A DNA stretch of 64,000 bases from Schistosoma haematobium (GCF_000699445.3 NC_067198.1:26051536-26115535); one strand, 5' to 3'; positions 23,557 through 36,452 are shown, numbered from the stretch's first letter. Notes: generated by a model from the letters alone, not told the origin. Made by a program: numbers and translations.

Positions 23557-23719
23557 CAGATGTTTCTTGTTTCAGGTCAGCCGACATTTGGTGGTACATT
23601 GCCTTCACACAAGGATTCGAGTCATTGCAATGACTCTTCCTGTTTATCTAAGTCAACTGACGATGAGAACAACATACCTAGTGGACATCGTGAAGCGAGA
23701 TCCACATCTATAAGAGATA
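23553..23719 (+). pseudogene. fragment of the B55-like last exon
   Basis: 167 bases matching 189-350 of the B55-like terminal exon, with a 6-base insertion (CAATGA) and a few substitutions. The left join uses the shared bases CAAT: sister block D continues differently right there (40,659). The fragment begins just before a tttcttgtttcag acceptor-like string and ends near the position of the aag|gtaact site in the long copy. It encodes part of the C-terminal extension only and is too short to act. Confidence 0.88.
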
Positions 23720-24944
23720 ACGTATTGACCAGATTGTCTGTAAATTGTTTTGTGCCAACGACTTCATATCTATTAGTGTTTACGGCCTTTCAAGTAACGG
23801 TTTGAGCCTGTTTATCATCCGAGCAACACACAATGCATAAGAAACGGGATTCGATCTAAATTTCATCCAACGAATCACATTGAATGTGCCTTAATACCTT
23901 GGATCGTTCGACCCCACTGTTGAGAGTAACATGCGACTCAGATGAAAATCGGTGAGCCGGAAATTTGAAAAGAGAGGAAGGCTGGGATTTTCTGCGTTGA
24001 CCTTTGAGATAGTTATGAACTGAGGACCGAAAGGATACAAGCAAACACAAAGCACTTTGCACTCAACAATTTAATTCTAGCATCTCGTGTAAATCAAGAA
24101 AACAAAAATATTGTGAAAGACTTGCATTCAATCAAACAATTTTAAAGTATTGATACTACTGCTACAAACTAAATAGTGTTATTAAATGAAACGACAGTGC
24201 ATTCCGTCCCATTCTTTGAGTTAATTGTAGACTCCTACAAGGAAAGTAGACGTTGAGTTGATGATTATTTGGAGTGATTTGAAGGAAGAGATGTAAATAA
24301 CACAAAGTATATACTCGATGAAGTCGATTACTGATGAACCATACAGCGCCAATGTGAAGAAAATATTTCCGACCGAGGTAGAGTAGCAAGGACATAATTG
24401 TATCATAACTGATCAGTCACCTATGTTACATCACTCATTGCACAATATATTCTCACGAATCTTCCAAACATTGATCAGTAGCCAGCACTATGTACGCAGT
24501 GATGCAATGTAGTTGTTTCTTAATCAATCCGTGAACAAATATATGCCTTTTAAACAAGTGCCAACAATGCCAATGCTATGGAGTTATGCAGTTTTTCGGG
24601 GAATCGCACTGAACCCATGTATCTAGATGAATTCCTCAAGTATGTTGAACACGTAAAATCATTGAACATGTGATATTATTCATATACGTCTGAAGTCATC
24701 ATTGTTACAGAACTTGGGTTTCATCTGAGATGTTAGGTCACACACTGACAAAATTGATTGTGACCCAATCGCTATTGTTATTCATGGTCAAAATTCCACT
24801 GAATGGCTCACATATTACATACATTTTCGCAATATGATATCGACACGTTTACCGTCTTATGGTAACATTTTAAATGACTTGCATGAGCAAAAGGATAGTG
24901 AGTAAGTGCAAAGATAAAAGTGAATGGACGTCAGTTACACTTAC
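23720..24944. other. no gene seen
   Basis: AT-rich sequence with short chance frames on both strands. No transposon recognised. Confidence 0.35.
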
Positions 24945-27796
24945 CATACTGGTGATCCACCTCTGTATCCATTGCACTTAAAACGTTGATGACTCTCTCA
25001 ATAGGAGACACAACTAAACACCATATTAGTTAGGAGTATTTTCAAACTTACATCGCAAATAATCAAGCCTGCGATTTTCGAGGTCTTGCACTATACTCTT
25101 CAACTCGACTGTGAATTAAATTGAAGTAGTAATCTCGAAAAATAACTATCCAGAGCACAAATGTTAATCAGAATGAAACAAATTCGTAACAACTGTGGTA
25201 TCAGTATGTTCCTAATATACTTGGTGAGTTAGTGGTGTGAAAGCTTAGCTGAAAACTGTGGAAGTTTTCTTCACCAATTCAATGGAACAGTGTATCTGAC
25301 ACGTATAATATGGCAATATCAGGGAGTTAATTGTCTGAGTGAACTCAACAAAAATAACTATGTGAACACGTTTGTTTCCGTGTGGCATACCAATGATTTG
25401 GAATTGTTTGGAAAGACAGAAAGCATTACTGCAATCGTACAGACCTCAGTAGTTATGGCGATACACTGTGAGTAGAAGAAAGCTTGGAAAGTAGGTCACG
25501 AATCATGTTTGATTCTCTGTTCCTGGATGGAAACCGAAATTGTATCGTAAGGTTTACATACAGTTCAATAGAAGTGTTGCAATGACGTCAGTGCAGTGGA
25601 ACGAAAATCGACTTCAGATGTGCACGTGGTTTTACTTAGTTTTAACGATATAACCACTGATCTTACCTAGTGAAATATTGAAATTTTTGTAAATGTTGTC
25701 AAATTTTTCAATTAGGTTTCTTGAGTTCGTGGTATCTGCAAAGAATACGTTATCCGTGATACAGAATAGTGAAGACACTGAGAAGGAATGCAGTACATAT
25801 AAATGTAAGTAACCGACAGATATAAACTGCCTATGAGATACATTGGTTTGTGAAATGATTATAATCACACTGTATACAACTACGATAACAGATAGATAAC
25901 TTGGAAATATGTTGCTAAGTAATGAAGTCTGGAATTGAATGAATTAATGAAGCAAACACCCCTTAACTTTTATGTTGTTTCTCCACATAACTTGGTCCGA
26001 TGCCAAGAGACGTTCCCGTTTCCGCTGTCATGATTACTATTAGAATATTGCACGTCTGATAGTACTTTAATCCAGTGACCGTTAGTGAATGGCGCCTCGA
26101 GTTGTTATTATTCATTTTATGTATTACGCAGATGGAGGAATTGCGTGTCAACTAACCTTTCACTCCCTGTGACTCCAAATATTGTTCTGCAGTTGACATG
26201 CATTCTATCTCGGCTTTAGCTATGAACAATGAGAAACAAAATTACGACAATCATTTGATATCGACGAATGTGTGGTTGAAATTGTAGGAAGAATAAAGCA
26301 ATCATAAGATTTCAGTCAATGTATCATGTGATACCGTCAAATGAGAACCAAGATATGTAAGCAACACTTATTTATTAACTCGAATTAAAACTCAGGCTAC
26401 ACTTGCTTCGATGTATCATCATCACTCTCTCAGCACATTCGACATTTTCTTTTCTCAAACGGTAATCGAAACCTGTTTTGAATATTGCAAATAAATACAC
26501 GAGAGTTGAAAACGGTGACTTTCATCATTGGAGAAAATGCTGAATGATAATAGAAAGATATGAAATCGAAAGCTATTTGATCGTTTCCACCTCTAAGCAA
26601 TTCAAAATAGTAGGTGAATTAAGTGGGGAAATGCAAAGTCCGTCTTATTCAACAGAATATCCTAATAAATGTGAAATTTTCTACACAGTACTACACCACA
26701 AATACACTGTTTTCAATATCACGTTCAGTGAGCATGTGTTTTGGCGACAAAATTGATTTCAGAGATGAATAAAAGACTGTGCCTGCGCTCGTAGCTGATT
26801 CTCTGGTATGTACTCGACGTTGAACAAACGTCTATATGTCTTTCGTCTATAAGAAATGTCAATATGTTTACCTACTAATTGAATGAGTAGTGCCATATTT
26901 ACGCAATCCTTACAACCATGCATCCAAAGATTTCCACAAATGGTGTTGCCAATGTGACTTCCAACCCCCACTGAGTTCGCCATTCGTTAACTTTGTTGAA
27001 ATACTTACAGATATGCAGGTAACTGTTTTAGGCAAGTATTGTTTTTCATCGAATCTGGAGTGCTGTATGGCTCAAACTGATATCAGTCGAAAATTGTAGT
27101 TGAGTAACGCTCAAGTTCACCAACTCAATACTTTCTGAAAACAAACCTACCTCTATCCTCCACGTATTGCGATTGACCGTTTCTAAACCAGCCATCCAAC
27201 CAGCGAACTGTATTGAAGAAAACAGCGACATTAGTACTATAAAATGCCGTGTGTGGTATTCAAAAAGAGGTATCTGACGCTACTAAATGTTATTCCGACA
27301 AAACATAACACGTAAGATTCATTCATTGCTAACTATGAAATGCACAGGTTTAACAAATGAAACCCGAATGGTCGGAGTCGCAAATCAAGTACTATGTAAG
27401 CAGGATACAATGGACTTATGAATAGCAACACATATTCCACACTAAAACTTGTTTCAGCACATCGTCAGTAGTAAATTGTTGCACCTATTGGATTCAGGTG
27501 ATCTTATATGTCTGTTCATTGCAAGTCGAGTCAGTCCACATTGTTTGGCTTTTTCAAACATGACAACTCGAAAATTCATCACTTCATGCAAATAACTCAG
27601 ATGTGTGTGTTGGAATTCCCGTTCACTAGTTGACACTATGGAAGTGATCCTCATACATGATTGACTATAATAATCTTGCGATAGGCAGAATCTGACAACT
27701 GATTGAGTTTGGAAAACATTCGCTTACTTGCCAGCTTATCAAATTGTGTTCTTGCTTCCCATTTCAACTGGGAATATTTCTTCAGGACGCCACAAC
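24945..27796 (-). CDS. unrecognised gene of short symmetric exons (five exons seen)
   Basis: Reading the minus strand, five candidate exons have GT-AG borders, and each starts and ends in phase 1, so any can be joined or skipped in frame: 27,728-27,796 (69 nt, CGVLKKYSQLKWE...), 27,151-27,207 (57 nt, RWLDGWFRNGQSQYVEDR), 26,872-26,970 (99 nt, with ICGNLWMHGCKDC), 25,667-25,735 (69 nt, RNLIEKFDNIYKNF) and 24,945-24,992 (48 nt, INVLSAMDTEVDHQY). The acceptor of the 99-nt exon is weak. I do not recognise the family. Short symmetric exons recall schistosome micro-exon and egg/tegument surface genes, but that is only a resemblance. Both ends of the gene are unseen; the 3' part would lie below 24.9 kb. 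Confidence 0.5.
26614..26727 (+). CDS. CUB-domain-like exon
   Basis: A 114-nt exon between aatagtag| and |gtgagc, phase 1 at both ends. The 37 encoded residues include GEMQSPSYSTEYPNKCEIFY followed by TVFNITF. This follows the first half of a CUB domain: G-x-I-x-SP-x-Y-x-x-x-YP, a Cys, an aromatic strand, then alternating hydrophobics. CUB modules are extracellular binding domains. The partner half with the second Cys pair was not found, and the upstream Cys-Gly start is not certain. It lies on the opposite strand from the short-exon gene that overlaps it, so one of the two may be inactive. Confidence 0.45.
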
Positions 27797-28273
27797 CTGT
27801 TGACGTGTCAAAGGCACAGGTGAATAAGTAAGTTTACTTCAAATAGTATTCTCATATAGCTGTTATGTAAGTAATCCTATCTTCTGTGATCTGTCAAGTG
27901 AATATGATTCCTCACAGTGAATGGAAGCTATTGTGACGATAATCCCGAGACGGATGAATTCAACTTCTGTTTCGTTAACAAGGAAACTATGAAAACGCAC
28001 GTATGTTCGATTTAGCCATGTTGATCGAGTGTTCCTGTGAGGTCGATGCAAGCTGTTGCCAAGTTAGCATCTATCCAAATACTTACAATTGTCTCTTGAC
28101 TGTGTGAAGAAAGATTAGATATCTTAAATTATTTTAGGGATATTTCGTCCAATAGAAATAAACTCCAGTTATTGCAGAATGTTGATACTGGTTGATGTAT
28201 TACAGACCAGAGTGTAGAAATTAATTGTCACCTATCAGCCTAGAGACACACAACCAAGCTATTCAGAACAAGA

Positions 28274-28471
28274 TTGCCAAACGCGAGCATTTTGAATAAA
28301 ACTGCATTGAACTCACCATATGCTATGTTACTTTGGATAGTCGCGTTCCAGTTTCTAGCACTACTTTGCTGTAACATAGTCATACCTGTAATGAACAATT
28401 ACAGACGGTTTTATGCAAGAAGTATGTGTAAACCAATTTACTGTGATACAAAATGTCAAGAACATATGTGA
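28274..28471 (+). other. possible exon with one transmembrane segment
   Basis: Open frame ending TGA at 28,469-28,471 with NSPYAMLLWIVAFQFLALLC and a short basic, Cys-rich tail. This would fit the end of a type I membrane protein and might belong with the CUB-like exon upstream on the same strand. No good acceptor in a matching phase was found, so it may be chance. Confidence 0.25.
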
Positions 28472-29232
28472 AAAGATTATTGCTGTTTTGAAGTTCAGAG
28501 ATAGTGAAATCAGGGCCAAATCACTCGGTTTGCAAGTTGTGTGTCACGGTGATATCACACTAGGCTGTTGCTAATAACTCCTAATAACTTAGTAGATAGT
28601 TAATGGATGGAATAAAGTACAATATTTCATCATTGTCTCAGACGTACTAATTATGATACAATATGGTAGTGATGGATGGGATGTAGTAATTTATCGAGAT
28701 CTGTTTCAAAGTGGGTTCTGAACACAATGTTGTGGTTTTGTGTGAAATACAATTTAAAATTTTCACATCACTCACAGAAGTCTGGTACAATGGATTTATT
28801 CAAATCTGTAAGATAAGTAAGTGACATTTAACTGTAAGTGGATAACATGTGAAAGTATGTGTACATTTTAAGTTGAGTAAAGTCTATGAAGATATTGTGG
28901 AAGACGAAACGGACATTATCAGTTTGGCGGGTCAACACTATTTGCTTTTCATGAAGTAGAAAATCCATGATGTATCAGAGTTTCCACTTCTTGTTTGTAA
29001 ATGAAATTGGCTGATTTATTGAGTCGTTCGATTGAAAAGTGAACACATTTTGCATTCAAAAATGTGAGATATATTTATTTCAGGTTACCAAGGCTTACCC
29101 GTATAATTGTTCATAATAGAATTGAACCGTTCACTTTCCAGTTTCCAAGTTTCTTTAGCAGCTTGAGTGAGTATCAACAGAAAGGTTAAGAGGTTGGATA
29201 ATTTCTACTGAAAAACCCTCATATGTCCATTT

Positions 29233-29826
29233 TTACGTATTTAAAGAAGAACTACTTTCTGAATTGACAAGCTCTTCATACTTCTTTAGACGACCTCTGT
29301 TTGATCTGAAGGCATTGTATTCAGACTGAAGGATGAAATGTCTACATTCTTTGCCAATGATTAACAGCGTGCACACAGGAAGCACGAGACTCCATATACA
29401 TATGTACGTGCAGTTATTTGCTTTTGTGTATTCGGAAACTTGAGAAATGAATGTAGGAGTTGTGTTCTCCGACAGTTTAGATTTCGACGAATTCGGAAAC
29501 GAGATTTCAAATAGCCACATGATCAAACACATCGAGTTTGTTCAAAGTTATTTGGAACATCAGTAAATGTGCGGCATTAATGTAGACAGCACGATTTGAA
29601 GGACATACTTTATATCGGAAAATGTCCACTAACTATCAGTTGGTAAATTTACAAATACACATCAAAGATAGATGGATGTGATAACGTTTCCAACTTAGTT
29701 TAGGGGCCAAGATTAGCAACGGAGTGAAAATTAGTCTAGGCATGTCAATGACAAAGAGTTGCAACATACCGTTGAGATAATTGAGTGCCCACTTCACTTG
29801 GTGCTCTTTCTCCGACTCGCGAAGCA
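29233..29826 (-). CDS. 3' end of an unrecognised type I membrane protein (two exons)
   Basis: Exon 29,770-29,826 (57 nt, acceptor attatttgtgtag, donor |gtatgt, phase 1 both ends) encodes LRESEKEHQVKWALNYLN. It joins in phase to 29,233-29,438, which has acceptor catttctcaag and ends in a stop at 29,233-29,235. The last exon holds a short outside part, the membrane segment TYICIWSLVLPVCTLLIIG, and a cytoplasmic tail of about 38 residues ending in a Ser-rich stretch. The QxKW pattern of the first exon also occurs in the exon at 27,728-27,796, so the two minus-strand genes may be related. Upstream exons would lie above 29.83 kb, where block A' begins at 30,015; the gene may be cut there. Confidence 0.5.
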
Positions 29827-30014
29827 CTACACAAATAATTATGAACAGTAAACATAGGTGATGTGAGACCTTCTATTTCCTCGTGGTAAGAGGCAGGACA
29901 TGTGCTTCATTTTAATACAAACGCTTACTAGTTTACAATTAGTTGTATTGTAAATTGAACCACTACGAACTCATTTACATACAAGCGTCGTTATCAATCC
30001 ATTTCACATACTTT

Positions 30015-32487
30015 CCTCGATGTTCAGTTTGATATTGACTAAATACAGTAAAACTCTCAACAACTTCATATGGAGTTATTGATTACTGTCAATACAGTGG
30101 ACAAGCAGATAAGATTTTACTCTACATGACACTATTAAAACCGAGTAGTTTGTTCGTCTTATGTCAATGCATAAGAACACATACAAACTTACTGATATCA
30201 CATTCTTCCTTTGTGAAATTCATATCAGGTCCCAGTGCCATAATGAGGAGTTTATCTAGACAACCGAAAAGACAATATCTGACATGATGTTCTCATGCAC
30301 AACTAACAAGTAATAACTATTTTTAAATACATCCACTCAAATGCTAGTTGGAGTAACAATAAGGGTAAATAATATTTGCTTACAATTATTATGTATTTTT
30401 GATACATAATGTTCCCCATATTCCGATATAGTGGCACTCATCCTGTCTAAAAGATAATGGAACATGTAGAGCATCAATATTGTTCACTATCTGCTCCAAC
30501 ACCAGTGAGGCAGCCTTAAGATGAAATACAAACACTGAGTGGGTTTAGAATTGAGAGAAAACATCACTACATCCATAAAGGATATTTTCTTTCTGTCTGG
30601 GTTCGCATCACTAATTGCGATGTATATGTTGGAAAGTAGTCTAACTAACAATTGTAGACAGTTAATGTTCCTGAGATTGTACGTTCCCCTTTCATTCTAC
30701 ACTTCACCATGTTGGACGGTGTTCCTGATCAAACTGAGAAAAACACATTGGAAATAAGCGCGGGTGTGATGGTCCGTGATGAGGAAGCTACATGGATGGA
30801 ACATTGTGTTAGTTGCAGACTGGGATTTATTTCTTAGTAGACATATTCAAGAAACTGCTGATGCCTTCTGATTTTTATGTGTGACAATTAACAACTTTAG
30901 CATTACAGTATGAACAAGAGACTTACTTTTGATAGGAGACTGAGCTTCGCAGATGAGACCACTTACTAAATCACATAAATGAGTGCATGGAATTAAAAGT
31001 TAGTATTTGTATTTACATGGAAAATAATCAAACTTGTTTCACAATGATCTGGTTTGTGAACATGGTACAAAATCATATCGTCAAATTGACATGGTAATCA
31101 GGCCAAGAATTTCCTGTTCGACCAGTATATATCTATACCCATGTTCTCTTAAACAAGAAACTAGTATGGAATGTTTCACTGAAATTGTTCTAAATCTGAC
31201 CTATCAATCTGTGAATTTTCGTCGCTCAACAAGCCAAACAGTTATCCACCGTCCACAACCAAGCTAAACGCAATATCCACTTACAACAAGAAATTGTTCA
31301 CACAAAGTCTATGTAGTTTTGCTTGTTATGAAAATGACGATGAAGACCATAATGACATGGTACACGGAATATCTGAAACTCTAGGACGTTTTACTAGCTG
31401 ATATTTGAATAGGTTTTGGAGTATAATCTGGGACAAAATGATACGTTTGTATGGACAAGTTGCCAATCAACATGTAACACTAGTCCAGAATGCCTCGTCA
31501 ACTACCTCCAACCACCCACCGTCAAATAAATTGGGAAACCAATTCTAGTAAATGAGGAACACATGAAGTAACTCAAACCCGTTACGTGTGAAGTGATTGA
31601 AGATTACCCACAAATGTACTCACGTGAAATCAGTAAAGTGATCCCGTTTATTAGAAGGTTGTATTCCTGCAACATATTACTTCTAAACTCAATTTTTCTG
31701 ATGAACATGTTTGTTTGAACGTTTGTCTATATACTGTTTTGGTGGGAAACCAAACACAGCGAACTCAAACATTCTCAAAAACACTTTGAGTTTTGTTGCA
31801 AGACTGTGATTGAGTTCTCATGATATGAAACACTGATGAGAAGTGCACTCATGAAATTGAGGACACTGAATACAGTGCTGATGATAATATTCTTATCACG
31901 ATGTGATTTTCAATGTGACGCAAGTTTAACTGATTTTTCTCATATCCGTATTAAGTTTGTGGTGAGAGAATTTTGTTCACAACTCCTTCAACTTTCCACT
32001 TGATGTAAGTAGTTTCTCGTCAATTACAGATTAATGTAAACTGTACTCATAGAACTGAGGACAGTGAATGTGATCGTGCTGTTTGATGAATTTGTAAAAT
32101 TTTCTCTCAAGAGAATTTTATGTTCAATTGAACATTTTGTTCGCATTGATGGCCAGTTTTTTAAAACTCTCCAAATGTACTATATACAGACTGTTAAAGC
32201 ACCAAAATGATGAATTTCAATGTATGAGTGATTGGGACTGTTACGGTACAAATGCGAGGTGCTAAATCACAAGTATTCTATAGTCATTCATGAGCACATA
32301 TATATACACCAACAGAAAATGCCTCGACTGGATAATAAGAAAATGCCATAACGTGGTGCATGTGGAGAAAGCAGTAGTGTTGAATGTGTCATCTTTATAC
32401 AATTGAACATCATTTGATGGGCCTTGGGTATCTGACTCAATTTAGATTGGTTTATGAAGCAATGAATGGTTGTTATTTAGGTATGCA
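30015..32487. repeat. duplicated block A', copy 2 (empty Gypsy site)
   Basis: Same orientation as block A. The Gypsy 1 target GGAAC is single here, at about 31,556-31,560. It holds a 394-bp segment (31,059-31,452) missing from copy 1; that segment has no identifiable gene. Confidence 0.93.
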
Positions 32488-32539
32488 CCTCAGGTAGAAA
32501 TTTGCATTATCATGAAATACCGTAACGCATCCACATGTA

Positions 32540-33508
32540 TGGTGGTCCAGCTTCAATTAACTCATGATCTCAACTAATAAAATTACTATGATATCCACAA
32601 AACCCCTTGTTATATTACAACTATATTATTTTATTTATGACAATCCACACAATGCTCAATTTATTCGGAATTATCAAGTCAAACCTTGGTCATGATACTC
32701 ACTATGGTTTTATTTAGGGCAGTTGGAAATTATTTCATATTAAGGAATACGTGTTCAACCCTACCCAACTTAGTTATCAGCAAGATTTACCCATTTATAA
32801 AATGTACTGTCATAATTAATTCCAAGTTTTTACATCAAGCTGTCACTTACGTTTTAGAAACTAAGTAAACGCTTGGAATAATTTGTGACTTATTTCTGTT
32901 GTTGCTATTCCATTCTTATAACTGTGTCACAGGTGAAACATGGAAAACGCATCCTATTGAGGTTTTTCGGAAGAGATTAAGCTCTAACATCAGGAAAACT
33001 AAGACGACTTCAAAGTCAGTCATGTAAGTTTTGCTATTGTCTGCAAAAGCTGTTTCTTAACAACACGTTGTTTCTGCAGAATGTATCACGGATCGCAATA
33101 AAATGCCTTTTTATTTTAATGATGGCGAGTAGGTGAAACGTAAATGCAAGTATAAGAAACTCTTGATTTCAATGCATAGAAAGTGGTAGAAAATGTAAGC
33201 GGTTTTTATAATCATTGGGTAGATTATTGAATAGATCCAATTCCCGTCGTCGAATATTCATTGAATTCGCTTGCTACTTCAGTTGTAGAATAACATTTTT
33301 CTACAATGCGAAACAAATAAGTGAAAGCAACATTTAGGTAGCATTCAGTATCAAAGAGGCGAATTCTCAAGTTCTTGTTATAAATAGACAAAAATATCAT
33401 TTCTTTAGGTGTTAACTTACATAAACCATAGAAAACGTAAATATGTTGTGTGAGTTACTTAAAGTAAATTATTTCACGCTTAGCATTGTTTTGTAAATGC
33501 TGCATCTA
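32540..33508. repeat. duplicated block C, copy 1 (CDF exon)
   Basis: Collinear with 63,032 to the window end at about 95% identity by eye. It begins inside the tail of an Smα-like SINE (TGGTCCAGCTTCAATT...ATGATCTCAACTA). The right limit of the match is set by the window edge. Confidence 0.9.
32933..33023 (+). CDS. CDF metal transporter, N-terminal cytoplasmic exon, unit 2
   Basis: A 91-nt exon between actgtgtcacag| and |gtaagttt. It starts in phase 1 and ends in phase 2, so its last two bases join the first G of the next exon to make ATG (Met) and the frame runs on. It encodes ETWKTHPIEVFRKRL and a basic Ser/Thr stretch, typical of a cytosolic N-terminal tail. The first coding exon with the start codon was not found. 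An almost identical exon lies at 63,425-63,515. Assignment to this gene rests on strand, spacing and phase rather than on homology. Confidence 0.62.
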
Positions 33509-34169
33509 AGGATTACAGTTCTATAGCCAACCAGCATGACAGCGATCCTGCCTTCCCACAAGGAGGCGTGTGGTTAGAATAGGTTAACGATAAAAATGCA
33601 TACCTTGGCTTATCCGATGGATATCCGTCTCTGGCGGTACGACTTCAACAATTGCGGAGCTAACACAAAAATTACTCACACGAAAGTCGCGTGTGACCGA
33701 CCTTTCATGCAGTTGTCCCTTGGGCACTGTGGTCACGCTCTTAGGTCACTAAGACCACCTCTAATCCAACTTCTTTCTCAGGTACCTCAAGAAGAACCCT
33801 TCCACAGTGTGAGCAACCGGGATGTGATAATCGTCCATATATTTTTAACAGCACTCAAGACATTTACTTTTATTTTCTGTCAACATCATGAATAGGGTTT
33901 CCAGGCCTTCTTAATTATATCAATAGAATCCAATAAGTAGGCTAAGTTCATTTTGTTTGTAGTATAGATCTTGTCAATTTGCTGATTTTAGCTCATAAAT
34001 GTCAACCTGTTAGGTCTCATGGGAACGAATAAAAGACGCGAACAGACAACAGCATCTATTAAGGAAATACGGAGTTGGGGTATTTAGATGTTCTGAGATT
34101 GCTATGTAGTTAACTTAACCCTGTTAAATTCACTTAGATATCCATATTTTATATTTTCTCTAAAATTAG
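33509..34169. other. intron; GC-richer segment
   Basis: Lies between two CDF exons. 33,535-33,845 is GC-richer than its neighbours (GACAGCGATCCTGCCTTCC...); it looks like an interspersed repeat, family not identified. Confidence 0.4.
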
Positions 34170-34335
34170 GGAGTTTTATCGACGACAAGATGAACATATT
34201 CGTGAATTGGAGAAGATCGCATCTACTACGGAGGCAGAAACCTCCGATGTAGAAGTAACCTCCAATCATCATTCTATTAGGCGGCAAACGCGAATTAATA
34301 CAATGATTATTGGTGCTGTATTTTGTGCCAACGTG
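34170..34335 (+). CDS. CDF metal transporter exon (cytosolic loop and start of TM1), unit 2
   Basis: A 166-nt exon between ctaaaattag| and |gtaagtat, in phase with both neighbours. It encodes EFYRRQDEHIRELEKI, which matches the FYK-x-Q-x-x-L conserved before TM1 in manganese-type CDFs, then an acidic Ser/Thr linker, and the start of TM1 (INTMIIGAVFCANV). The protein would export or store metal ions in vesicles in exchange for protons. Confidence 0.8.
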
Positions 34336-35174
34336 GTAAGTATAATATCACTAATAATTAGTTCATGAACATTACTAAAACGGAAAGGAAGGAAATTTCA
34401 TTCTAATGCAGAATGAACTATCCTTGGTAAATTCTAATAAGTTATTAATGCTCAGCGTTTACATGTTTCCATCTAGCTATTGTAACATAGGAAAATTATT
34501 TAGAATATATAATAAGTTTACAAACTAGTAATCTGTCATCTGGTGTTTCGATTGATCTTAGTTCACCATCTGCAGATTTTCCATTTGCTTTATTACTTTC
34601 GCTTTAAGCAATACCCGTTTAATTGACGACTAGTGATTTCAAATAACCAGTCATTCATAACGAACGCAAAATGTCAATTTCTAGTAATATAAGTTTTGTG
34701 GTTTACGGATCGTAAACATCAAATCGTTTTTTCCATAGCATAAGGCTGATATAATTATTAGATGACTAAGATTAAAACAATCATTTGCTACTGAAGTGAC
34801 GTGTAAATTTGTTACCATTCCAGTGAATATAGGGAGATTAAGTTTACTGGTGTCTTGGATTAAGCAAGCAATTTTCTTTGAGTTCATCCTCTTTGAAACA
34901 ACGAACTAGTAAAACCTCTTTTCTAATTTTTTACGCTAGACGTTTGGTTTTATTTTGATATAATTCCTACACTAGTTTATTCTCCTTACGTTTTATGAAT
35001 GTGACACTTCTTTCACCATGAAATCAATTTATATTTTATTCAGTGAAATTTTAAATGAAAAATATAATTTTCTAGTAGTGTTATTATTTGTCTAACGATT
35101 TTACATTGTATGTATGAAAATAACTTGATAACTTTTAATTATCATATTGCCCATTTGGAATTACATCAATATAG

Positions 35175-35331
35175 GTACTTTTATTGGGTAAAGCTGTAGC
35201 ATCTGCATTATCAGGGTCATTAGCAATCATATCATCTTTGCTAGATAGTTGTGTCGATTTGGCTTCCGGTGGAATCATGTGGTTTGCTGCTCGTCAAATG
35301 CGTAAAAGGAAGCCATACAAATACCCAGAAG
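35175..35331 (+). CDS. CDF metal transporter exon (TM1-TM2), unit 2
   Basis: A 157-nt exon between atcaatatag| and |gtaatttg, phase 0 in and phase 1 out. It encodes the rest of TM1 and TM2 with SLLDSCVDLASGGIMWF. The DxxxD in TM2 is the metal-site signature of manganese-type CDFs. It ends with YKYPEG, the conserved loop before TM3, split across the next splice. Confidence 0.9.
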
Positions 35332-36452
35332 GTAATTTGGTTTAAAAATATTTTAACTCATCATAAAATGATCTACGGTCTGTGGGATGGTTATTTTAAA
35401 CTGTTGTTACAGTTGTTTTAAATGGTCTTTTCAATACGACATGCAGTTGATTCCACTAACAGTATGAATGACTCTCAAAATATGGACTGGTGAATGATGT
35501 GTTGGAAGAATTCTGCACATTTTAAACATTTGTCAACATATAACTTTTCTGTCACTACATTTGGCAATCTTTTAGAGTTCTCGTTTTTTAAATGATGTTT
35601 TATACATCGATATTAATTCTCAAATTATCACTTCATCTAGTTATCGAACAAAAGTTGTGAATGTATTCGATTTTTAATTGAACACTATCATCAATTTACT
35701 GTAAGTATCTATTTACAAGCCTTTACTTAATCAGACTGATTATTTCCGAAACTACTGAAATGTTCAGATATAGTATGAAGAAAGAATAAGTAACATATCA
35801 TAACAATTTACTTCTAAATTGTTTAAGACAAAGTGCATATCTTTCAGTAACTAGTTACCAAATTTTAACAAAATATAGAACTAAGTTATGAGTCCAGTCG
35901 CCAAGAAGTTATAAACAGTGACATCCGATAACAAAAATTAACGCAGTCACATTGAAGTGAACGAGAACTCAGGTGTGGTACACCAATTGATTGTCTAATG
36001 CAAACTTACAAAGTGCCTTCGTATAATATGAAAACGATACATTGAATAAATTATTTGCACCTTTTTCAGTTGTCCTTCCTGTTTTCTTTAATTTAATCAC
36101 CTCAACCCGTTGCTGGCAGGCATCTCATTTCCGATTGCTCCTACATGCTACTTGTACCCGTAAGCATAAGCAACATGCATCACAGCATGTTGTTAATCAT
36201 TTGTTCTCTCTATTTAACGTTGAAAGAGAATTATCATCATCATTTAGCCATGTTGTTAAACCAGATGATTGTAATAATTACTTAAGATCTTAGTGTAAAT
36301 TTCTAAGATACTTATTATTTATGCTTTACAATTATTAAATTTACTGAAATATTTATTAATCATTTTTATTCTAATGTTGGGTTTTTGAAAATCATCTGAA
36401 AGTGAAAGAGAAATGAGGTCTCTAAAATGCTGTTATTTTATTTCCTTCTTAG

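Noticed and set aside
25240..25475. Possible extracellular-domain exon (ENCGSFLHQFNGTV start)
   Set aside because: The Cys-Gly start resembles a CUB or similar module, but the rest does not fit, and no donor in a matching phase was found.
27470..27654. Minus frame with FEKAKQCG and two later Cys
   Set aside because: Looks protein-like, but I found no acceptor and donor pair in the phase used by the neighbouring exons.
32686..32868. 60-codon frame repeated at 63,178-63,360
   Set aside because: Shared only because block C is duplicated; several residue changes and no splice link to the CDF exon that follows.
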